This document shows positions 20,286 through 28,267 of a stretch of DNA of 64,000 bases, in pieces. Under the pieces are notes generated by a model. The model was not told the DNA's origin. It worked only from the letters and a program-made list of their open reading frames with translations, and searched no databases. Each line of letters starts with the position of its first letter. Positions within the stretch are counted from its first letter, which is position 1. Origin of the DNA: an uncultured Bacteroidaceae bacterium (lineage in GTDB: Bacteria > Bacteroidota > Bacteroidia > Bacteroidales > Bacteroidaceae); contig CAJOGQ010000001.1 of the NCBI GenBank assembly GCA_905234125.1, positions 1-64,000 on the forward strand. Reading direction: 5' to 3'. A program made the position numbers and the translations under genes.

Positions 20286-23200
20286 TCATTTCACTCGGAA
20301 GAAGATGGCATAGAGCACGGGGATGATGATGAGGGTGATGAGGGTGCCCATGAAGAGACCTCCCATGATGGTGACGGCGAGGGAGCCGAACATGGAGTCG
20401 GGCACGAGGGGTATCATACCCAGAATGGTAGTGAGGCTCGCCATCATGACGGGACGCAGACGCGACTTGGAGCTCTGGATGAGGGCGATGCGTGGTTCGA
20501 TGCCCTGCGAGATTTCGAGGGTGATTTCGTCCATCAGCACTATGCCGTTCTTAATCATCATGCCTATCAGACCCAACACGCCCACGATGGCCACGAATCC
20601 GAAGGGCTTGCCTGTGAGCATCACCACAGGAATGACGCCGATGATGACCAACGGGATGCAACAGAAGATGATGGCGGGCTTCTTGTAGTCCTTGAAGAGC
20701 ATCACGAGGATGAGAATCATGATGACGATGCAGATGGGGAAGCCGTTGAAAAGATACTTCATCGACTGGTCTGAAGCCTTCTTCTCGCCCTCCCATGAGA
20801 AGGAGTAGCCCTCTGGCAGAGGTATCTTCTCTATCTTCTCAGCGATGGCCTTGCGAGCCTCTTCTGTGCCTACACCTGGACGGGGAGAGCATTGCAGACG
20901 CTGGGTGCGCTGTCCATTGTAGCGTACCACCACTGGCTCTTCCCACTTGATGTCGATGCCATGAGACACCTGCTTGAGCGGGGTAGTCTGGATGAGGTTC
21001 TCGATGACTTGCTCACGCGACACCGTACCCGTCATCAACTTCTGCATTGTCGAGCGGTTCAGGAACTGACCCACATTGGGGATGGAACCAAACACACGGG
21101 CATTCTCCAGATTCTCCACATTGTTGCCATCCTCGTCAGTACACTTCACATAGATGTTCTCAGGATTGATGCCGTCGTAGAAAGTTCCGATGGGCACGCC
21201 ACCCGTGTAGGTCATCATCGAGAGCGCCACATCACTACGGGAGAGTCCGCTATTGCGAGCCGATGCCTGGTCATAGTCGATGCTGAGGACTGGCACTTTG
21301 GGTTCCCAGTCGGAAGTGGCGAGATAGACCTTGTCGGAAGCATTGACGATAGCAAGCGCTGAATCGGTCAGTCGATGCAAGACAGCAGGGTCGGCTCCAT
21401 GGAAGCATGCCTCGATAGGATATTTCTTGTACATCAGATTGTAGCGTTTGAACTTGACATAGGCATCGGGATAGAGGTCGTTGATTTCCTCCTGCAACTC
21501 ATCGATATGCTTTACCAATTCCTTAGGCGACGTGAAGTCGATGATGAGTTCGCCGTATGCCAACGAGGGCGTGGCGATGGAACGCACAAGATTGTAGCGA
21601 GAAGGAGTGCCACCCACCGATGCGGTGATGTGGGTGATATAATCGCGCTTCATCAGCCGTTGACGAATCTCTTCCAAGTCTTTGGCTGTCTGCGTGGAGT
21701 TGTAACCTTCAGGCAATTTGTACTCCATGTAGAGCTGGTCGTACTCCATGTCAGGGAAGAAAGCCTGATCAACGAACTTATAGCAGAAAGCACTAAGCGC
21801 CAACAAGACAACGGCACAGACAATGGTTGTCTTCCGATGCTTCATTCCGAAAGCGAGCACCTTCTCCAGCACATCGTAGGCCTTTCCTTTGTAGAGTTCC
21901 GTATCCGACTCATCCTTCGATGCCTCCACTTCCTTAAACATGCGGTTGCTCATCACCGGCACATGAATCAAGGCCAAAATCCAACTGAGCAAAAGGCTGA
22001 CAGCAATGACGATGAACAGGTCACGCACATACACTCCAGCCGTGTCGGGACTCATAAAGATGGGCAAGAATGCCAAGATGGCAATCAGCGTCGCACCCAG
22101 CAATGGCATGGCCGTCTTCTGCCCAATGGACGTCAGCGCCTCCATGCGTGGTTTCCCCTGTTTCATATCGACCAAAATGCCATCGACAATCACAATGGCA
22201 TTGTCCACCAGCATGCCCATCGCCAAGATGAAACTGGCCAAGGACACACGTTGCAATGTGCCATCGAAACCCTTCAGCACCAAAAACGAGCCAAACACGA
22301 TGACCACCAGACTGGTACCGATGATGTAACCACTTCTCCACCCCATGAAGAAGATGAGCAACAGCACCACGATGGCCACCGACTCAAGCAGATTGATGAG
22401 GAAGGTGTAGAGGGCATTGCTCACACGCTCTGGCTGGAAGAAGACCTTCTGACATTCGATGCCGGCAGGGAAACCTTGTTCAATCTTCTTCACGGCGTCC
22501 TCCACCTTGGCTCCCACTTTCAAAATATCATAATCGGGGGAACAAGCTATGCTGATGCCCAAGGCCTGAGCACCATCGCAAGTCATCTGGTTGCGAGTCG
22601 TCGCCTCGTATGTTTTCACCACGGTGGCGATGTCCTTGATGCGCAACTGGTCGTCATCATGTCCCTGTATGAGCATATTGGCAATGTCTTCCACCTTAGT
22701 GAACCGGTCATCCACCGTCACACGGACACGACGTTCACCATTATCATAGTAGCCGACATAGTTCGTCTTGTTCTGATTGTTCAGCGTCATAATCACCTCT
22801 GTCGGAAACACGCCCAAATTCGCCATCTTGTCCTCACGTAATTCGATGTTGATGCACTGGTTGCGCTTGCCATAGATGTCCACACGGCTCACACCATCAA
22901 TCTCCATGACCGTCCGCTTGATCATCTCCGCATAGTCATTCAGCTCTTTATCGCTCTGCCCGTCACCTTTCAGCGCATAAAACATTCCATAAACATCGCC
23001 AAAATCATCCTTCACCTGTGAGGGCGATACACCCAACGGGAATTTGCTCTGCGTATTGTCCACCTTTCGTCTCAGTAAGTCCCATTGCTGTTCCACTTCA
23101 TCATCGGGCACAGTGGAGTGGAGTTCCACGTTGATGAGACTCAAGTCAGCATAACTCGACGACTGGATATTGTTGATGGAAGCCATCTCACGGATGCTCT

Positions 23201-23405
23201 TCTCCAAGGGGTCGGTCACTTCCAGTTCCACCTGATGAGCCGAAGCACCTGGATAGGTAGTGATGACCATCGCCTGCTTCACCTTGATGGCAGGGTCTTC
23301 AAATTTCGACATCGAGTTGTAAGACAGCAATCCACCCACCACCAATATCACCACCAGGAAATTGATGAGTTTGCTGTTATGTAATGCCCATTTACTGTAG
23401 TTCAT
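20286..23405 (-). CDS. RND efflux transporter permease (AcrB/D/F family)
   Basis: 1039 aa; MLVDNAIVIVDGI; GVLGLIGMMIKNGIVLMDEI; RLRPVMMASLTTILGMIPL. Confidence 0.93.
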   Translation of the reverse strand: MNYSKWALHNSKLINFLVVILVVGGLLSYNSMSKFEDPAIKVKQAMVITTYPGASAHQVELEVTDPLEKSIREMASINNIQSSSYADLSLINVELHSTVPDDEVEQQWDLLRRKVDNTQSKFPLGVSPSQVKDDFGDVYGMFYALKGDGQSDKELNDYAEMIKRTVMEIDGVSRVDIYGKRNQCINIELREDKMANLGVFPTEVIMTLNNQNKTNYVGYYDNGERRVRVTVDDRFTKVEDIANMLIQGHDDDQLRIKDIATVVKTYEATTRNQMTCDGAQALGISIACSPDYDILKVGAKVEDAVKKIEQGFPAGIECQKVFFQPERVSNALYTFLINLLESVAIVVLLLIFFMGWRSGYIIGTSLVVIVFGSFLVLKGFDGTLQRVSLASFILAMGMLVDNAIVIVDGILVDMKQGKPRMEALTSIGQKTAMPLLGATLIAILAFLPIFMSPDTAGVYVRDLFIVIAVSLLLSWILALIHVPVMSNRMFKEVEASKDESDTELYKGKAYDVLEKVLAFGMKHRKTTIVCAVVLLALSAFCYKFVDQAFFPDMEYDQLYMEYKLPEGYNSTQTAKDLEEIRQRLMKRDYITHITASVGGTPSRYNLVRSIATPSLAYGELIIDFTSPKELVKHIDELQEEINDLYPDAYVKFKRYNLMYKKYPIEACFHGADPAVLHRLTDSALAIVNASDKVYLATSDWEPKVPVLSIDYDQASARNSGLSRSDVALSMMTYTGGVPIGTFYDGINPENIYVKCTDEDGNNVENLENARVFGSIPNVGQFLNRSTMQKLMTGTVSREQVIENLIQTTPLKQVSHGIDIKWEEPVVVRYNGQRTQRLQCSPRPGVGTEEARKAIAEKIEKIPLPEGYSFSWEGEKKASDQSMKYLFNGFPICIVIMILILVMLFKDYKKPAIIFCCIPLVIIGVIPVVMLTGKPFGFVAIVGVLGLIGMMIKNGIVLMDEITLEISQGIEPRIALIQSSKSRLRPVMMASLTTILGMIPLVPDSMFGSLAVTIMGGLFMGTLITLIIIPVLYAIFFRVK

Positions 23406-23455
23406 AATCTTTCAATTCTAATGTCCTTCTCAATTCTATTGTCCTTCAACTCAAC

Positions 23456-24529
23456 TCACAATAATCCTCCCACATTCGACGCTGACGGTTTCTGCAAGAG
23501 GCGCACCTTCTCTCCATCTTCAATATGATGTACACCCGATGAAATCACTTTCTCGCCAGCTTTCAGGCCATTGTCCACCAGCATTGTCCCATCACGGTTC
23601 ACCTTCGACACATTGACGGCACGGCTCTTAACCGTTCCAGACTTCTCATCATAGATAAACACTTGCGTCTTGTCGCCAACTTGCAACACGGCAGATGACG
23701 GCACATAAACAATGCCCGAAGCCTCGCTGTTGGCCACCTCAGCATATACCATCGTGGTCATGCCTGGAGTGATCTTCTTGTGGTCGATGGCACCCGAAAA
23801 CTTCAGACGAACCGTATATAGTTGAGAAGAATTGGCCTCCTGGCTCACACGCACAATTGTCAGAGGGAAGGATTCATTTCCTGTCACATCGAAACGGCAA
23901 CTGAAACTCGTGAACTTCTCGATGTGGGCAAAGTCGGAGGTGCTAATCTTGATTTCAACCTCAGTGTCGCCACTGCCAAACACGCTCAACACCGGCATGC
24001 CTGCGCCCACCGTTTCGCCAGCCTCATGATACTTCGTCTGCACATACCCATTGATGGTACTGCGCAACTGCGTGTCAGCCAACTGATTCTTATGGTTCGC
24101 CAACTTCTGTGTGATTTGTTCCAGACCATAGCGCGCCTTGTCGTTGTTGCTCGCTGTGGTATTGCCCTCAGCATACAAAGCCATCACACGCTCAGCATTT
24201 GCCTTCACCTGCTCATATTCGGCTTGTGTGGCCGCCAACTGGACTTGATAGTCACGGCTATCCATCACCGCCACCACCTGTCCCTTGCTCACATAGTCGC
24301 CTTCCTTTACCAGCATGCGTGTTATAGGCCCAGCCACTCGGAAAGCCAGATTCACTTCTGAAGCCGATTTGGTTTTGCCCGTGAAGGTGGTGGCCGCCAC
24401 CTCATTGATGTCTTTCACCACAGTCACATCGACAGTCTGCTCATCGTTCTGCACCTTGTTCTTTTGCTGACATGAAATTACAGCCAGCATCCCAAGATAC
24501 GTCAAAGTTAGGAATATGCACTTTTTCAT
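23456..24529 (-). CDS. RND efflux periplasmic adaptor subunit
   Basis: Lipoprotein signal; VAGPITRMLVKEGDYVSKGQVVAVMDSRDYQVQL biotinyl-lipoyl motif. Confidence 0.92.
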   Translation of the reverse strand: MKKCIFLTLTYLGMLAVISCQQKNKVQNDEQTVDVTVVKDINEVAATTFTGKTKSASEVNLAFRVAGPITRMLVKEGDYVSKGQVVAVMDSRDYQVQLAATQAEYEQVKANAERVMALYAEGNTTASNNDKARYGLEQITQKLANHKNQLADTQLRSTINGYVQTKYHEAGETVGAGMPVLSVFGSGDTEVEIKISTSDFAHIEKFTSFSCRFDVTGNESFPLTIVRVSQEANSSQLYTVRLKFSGAIDHKKITPGMTTMVYAEVANSEASGIVYVPSSAVLQVGDKTQVFIYDEKSGTVKSRAVNVSKVNRDGTMLVDNGLKAGEKVISSGVHHIEDGEKVRLLQKPSASNVGGLL

Positions 24530-24709
24530 TTCTTCATCTTTTGATTTTAATATTCATAATTTGCGGGCAAAGTTACGGGTTATATTTGAAACTCAAACCA
24601 TATAAAATACGATATTTTTGTCCCAAATGTACGTTTCTTACACAAAAAGTTGCCAGAATGTTTGGCCATATGATAAAAATGTCGTTATTTTGTATCAAAT
24701 TTCAGAAAA

Positions 24710-25660
24710 ATGAAAGAAGAAAGAGTTACCATTTTAGAATTAGAAGGCGGAGAAGTTAATATTTTGAATGCCGAAAAGAGCCCCGTTAAATTGACAAAAA
24801 CGGGATTGTTCTTGTGTAAGGAAGGAGAAGTGACCCTTGCCATCGACGACAAGGAATTCATTCTTCATCCGGGTTCCATCATCGTCTATTTTTCCTATAG
24901 CACACTCCATATCATCAGCCACTCCCCCAACCTGCGTGGCACACTAATCGGAGCCAATTTGGAAATCATCCAGCCGATGCTGTACAACGTGACCAACTTC
25001 AATGCCCTGTTCGTCATCAAGCAGGTGCCTCATCAGGAGATCTCTCAAGAGCAATACACGGCGCTGACACAATACATCGCCCTACTAAAAGAGGTCACGC
25101 TGAAAGAGAAAAAAGAGGCGAACGAAACAGCACCAACGGGCAAGCCTGTCATCACGCCAGTGGGCGAAATGGCTCGCAAGCAGGCGGAACTGCTCAGCTA
25201 TGCGTTGATGCTGGAAGTATTACAATGCTATGCCAACGTGGCCGATGACAATGCGGCCTTCTCACGCAAGGACGAGGTGTTGCAGAAGTTCGTCACCATG
25301 CTCTATCGCAAATACCGTGTGGAACACGAAGTCAGCTACTATGCCGAGCAGCAGTTCCTCACTACGCGCTACTTCAGCACCATCGTCAAGGAGCGTTCGG
25401 GCAAGTCTCCCAGCCAATGGATTGCCACAGCCTTATTGGTCGATGCACGGAATCTGATCAAGCACACCAATATGAACGTCAAGGAAATCTCCGATACGCT
25501 CAACTTCCCCAACCAAAGTTACTTCGGCAAGTGGTTCAAAAACCTCACTGGCCTCAGTCCCCTCGAATTTCGAAAAGGAAAAGTTGGAAAGTCTGAGGAA
25601 GACCCCACTTTCTCCGACATCGTCAAGCGAGGCCTCACCCATGCCGAAGAAGAATATTAA
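24710..25660 (+). CDS. AraC family transcriptional regulator
   Basis: C-terminal HTH: QFLTTRYFSTIVKERSGKSPSQWI...VKEISDTLNFPNQSYFGKWFKNLTGLSPLEFRK; divergent from the RND operon. Confidence 0.93.
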   Translation: MKEERVTILELEGGEVNILNAEKSPVKLTKTGLFLCKEGEVTLAIDDKEFILHPGSIIVYFSYSTLHIISHSPNLRGTLIGANLEIIQPMLYNVTNFNALFVIKQVPHQEISQEQYTALTQYIALLKEVTLKEKKEANETAPTGKPVITPVGEMARKQAELLSYALMLEVLQCYANVADDNAAFSRKDEVLQKFVTMLYRKYRVEHEVSYYAEQQFLTTRYFSTIVKERSGKSPSQWIATALLVDARNLIKHTNMNVKEISDTLNFPNQSYFGKWFKNLTGLSPLEFRKGKVGKSEEDPTFSDIVKRGLTHAEEEY

Positions 25661-25722
25661 GGTATTGTCCAATTTTACTCCCAATTCAATTTCCTATTAA
25701 ACATCCAATTCAACAACAAAAT

Positions 25723-26196
25723 ATGAAGAATATTATTGCATTTCTCTCAGCCGTGGCTCTTCTCGCCACCATCATCTCATCCTGTTCCGACAGCAAGTCC
25801 GAAGCCACCTGCACTTATCTGGTAGCGGGTGACAGCATCTCCTACACCAACCCCATCGATGCACGCTACGACAGCATCATAGGCCTCTATTTTGTCGCCA
25901 ACAAATATGCATCCTACACCTTCACCGAATCGGCCAAGACCAACGAAGGACTGATGAGTTATGCTATCGACCAGTGCGATGGAATGGCTGTGACAGAGTT
26001 CCAACAGAAATCACCCCAGACCCTCGATCTGAATACCGTCCAGGGTGCACTCTTTAGTGCTAACCAGTCCTATTTCAACAATCTGGGCATCACCTCAGCC
26101 GACGACATCGACCTCCATCCATTTACCGTCTATCTGACCCTTTGGAACTACACCTACAACGGTGTGCTTCTCAACAGCAAGATTGAAGTGAACTGA
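25723..26196 (+). CDS. Hypothetical lipoprotein
   Basis: Lipobox-like ...LATIISSCSDSKSEA; 157 aa. Confidence 0.75.
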   Translation: MKNIIAFLSAVALLATIISSCSDSKSEATCTYLVAGDSISYTNPIDARYDSIIGLYFVANKYASYTFTESAKTNEGLMSYAIDQCDGMAVTEFQQKSPQTLDLNTVQGALFSANQSYFNNLGITSADDIDLHPFTVYLTLWNYTYNGVLLNSKIEVN

Positions 26197-26227
26197 CCCC
26201 CTACCTTTTAACACCAAACACAAAATC

Positions 26228-28105
26228 ATGCCCCGTATCCTCTCCTCCTTTCTCATCTTTCTGACCACCTATGTGTTGGCTCAACCCAACTATGCCCCCG
26301 ACATTCAAAAAGAGTGTCTGGGACGGGGCATCATCACTCTTATCGATGGGGACAGCCTTGTCATTTCTTGGCGACAACTGGAAGATGAAGAGAAAGCCAT
26401 ATATAGCGTTTACAAAGATGGTAAACGGTTGTTCGATAAGAAATTAACATCTTCAACCTTTATAAAGACACCAACACCAAAAGAGCACACCGAATTCGTC
26501 CTCTCCGTCATCAAAAATGACCATGAGACCATTTATCCATTCTCCTACACGCCTGGCCTATTGAAACCAGATTTGACCATTCCCCTCGACAAGCCAGCCG
26601 ACGGAACCACACCCGATGGCCGACGCTATACCTACTCGGCAAATGATGCCAGCGTAGGGGATGTGGATGGCGATGGAGAGTACGAAATCATCCTCAAATG
26701 GGAACCATCCAACGCCCACGACAATAGTCACGAAGGCTTCACTGGACACGTCCTCATCGATTGTTACAAAATTCCCTCGACCATCAACTCCCAATTGCCA
26801 ACTGCCAACTCCCCTCTTTGGCGTATCGACCTCGGTTCCAACATCCGCGCTGGAGCCCATTACACCCAGTTTCTCGTCTATGACTTCGATGGCAATGGAC
26901 GAGCAGAACTCATCTGCAAAACTGCCGATGGCACCACCGACGGACAAGGGAACGTGATTGGCGATCCCAATGCCAACTGGGTCATGAATGGCACTATCGA
27001 CAAAGCCATCCAAGGTAAAGGGGCAGGACAACCTGCGCGTGTCGTCGGACGAATCCTTGATGGCCCAGAGTTTCTCACCGTATTCGATGGACAGACTGGC
27101 CGAGCCCTCCGAACCGTCGATTATCAGCCTCCACGAGGCTATCCTGCCGACTGGGGAGACAACTACGGCAACCGTTGCGACCGCTTCCTCGCTTGCGTCG
27201 CCTACCTCGACGGCCACCACCCCAGCGCCGTCTTCTGCCGAGGCTACTACACCCAGACGTACCTCGCCGCCTACGATTGGAATGGCAAGGACTTGACCCT
27301 CCGCTGGCTCTTCGACTCCAACCAACATCCCGGCTATTCTGGCCAGGGCAACCACAACCTCCGTGTGGGCGACGTCGATGCTGACGGATGCGACGAAATC
27401 ACTTACGGTTCCATGGCTGTTGACCACGACGGAACCCCACTCTACACGACCCACATGGGGCACGGCGATGCCATCCATCAGTACGCTTTCTATCCCGACA
27501 GCACCCAGCTTCAGATTTGGGATGTACATGAGAACCGACACGATGGATCTGACTTCCGCGATGCACGCACTGGACGCGTCATCTTCCAGATACCCTCCAC
27601 CGAGGACGTAGGGCGAGGCATGGCTGCAGACATTGACCCCACCCTTGACGGTCTCGAAATGTGGTCTGCCTCCCAGCGAGGCTATTACGACGTGCATGGC
27701 AACCATCACCACCCCAACGTTGCCATTCCCCAGAACAGCGCCGTGTGGTGGGACGGTGACCTGCTCCGCGAACTCCTTGACCGCAACGCCATCCTCAAGT
27801 ATGATTGGAAAAATCATAAAGTTGAGCCCCTACTTGACTTCCGTGCCGAAGGATGTAGCTTCAACAACGGTACCAAGCAAAATCCTTGCCTCTCTGCCGA
27901 CATCCTCGGCGACTGGCGCGAAGAAGTCGTAGTGCGCAACAACGAGAGCACCGAGCTCCGCATCTACTCCACCCTCATCTCCACCAACCACCGCATGCCC
28001 AGCCTTATGTTCGACATTCCCTACCGTCTCAGCGTCGCCACCGAGAACGTCGGCTACAACCAACCTCCCGAACCCGGCTTCTACTTAGGCACTAAACAGC
28101 AATGA
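26228..28105 (+). CDS. Rhamnogalacturonan lyase (PL11-like), secreted
   Basis: RGIITLIDGDSLVISWRQL, VGDVDGDGEYEIILKWEPSN, YDFDGNGRAELICKTADGT, GDWREEVVVR. Confidence 0.9.
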   Translation: MPRILSSFLIFLTTYVLAQPNYAPDIQKECLGRGIITLIDGDSLVISWRQLEDEEKAIYSVYKDGKRLFDKKLTSSTFIKTPTPKEHTEFVLSVIKNDHETIYPFSYTPGLLKPDLTIPLDKPADGTTPDGRRYTYSANDASVGDVDGDGEYEIILKWEPSNAHDNSHEGFTGHVLIDCYKIPSTINSQLPTANSPLWRIDLGSNIRAGAHYTQFLVYDFDGNGRAELICKTADGTTDGQGNVIGDPNANWVMNGTIDKAIQGKGAGQPARVVGRILDGPEFLTVFDGQTGRALRTVDYQPPRGYPADWGDNYGNRCDRFLACVAYLDGHHPSAVFCRGYYTQTYLAAYDWNGKDLTLRWLFDSNQHPGYSGQGNHNLRVGDVDADGCDEITYGSMAVDHDGTPLYTTHMGHGDAIHQYAFYPDSTQLQIWDVHENRHDGSDFRDARTGRVIFQIPSTEDVGRGMAADIDPTLDGLEMWSASQRGYYDVHGNHHHPNVAIPQNSAVWWDGDLLRELLDRNAILKYDWKNHKVEPLLDFRAEGCSFNNGTKQNPCLSADILGDWREEVVVRNNESTELRIYSTLISTNHRMPSLMFDIPYRLSVATENVGYNQPPEPGFYLGTKQQ

Positions 28106-28226
28106 TTGATTGGTAGAACCTATCGTTAGCAATGGAAAATCGACCGCGTTTGGGGATAGAAATGAGAGTATTATGTTAATTATTCCAATTTCTTTCCCTC
28201 AAAAGCCGTCTTCCTATCCGTTTTAC

Positions 28227-28257
28227 TTTGTATTGTGCTCACTTATTCGTACCTTTG
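28227..28257 (+). promoter_or_regulatory. Bacteroidota-type promoter
   Basis: TTTG-N19-TACCTTTG just upstream of the lptD start. Confidence 0.6.
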
Positions 28258-28267
28258 CACCGTTTTT

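Noticed and set aside
21375-22841. 488-aa plus-strand ORF inside the RND permease
   Set aside because: Antisense shadow of a clear AcrB-family gene; His/Gln-rich with no domain-like features.
26558-27817. 419-aa minus-strand ORF in the rhamnogalacturonan lyase
   Set aside because: Antisense shadow ORF of a C-ending codon gene.
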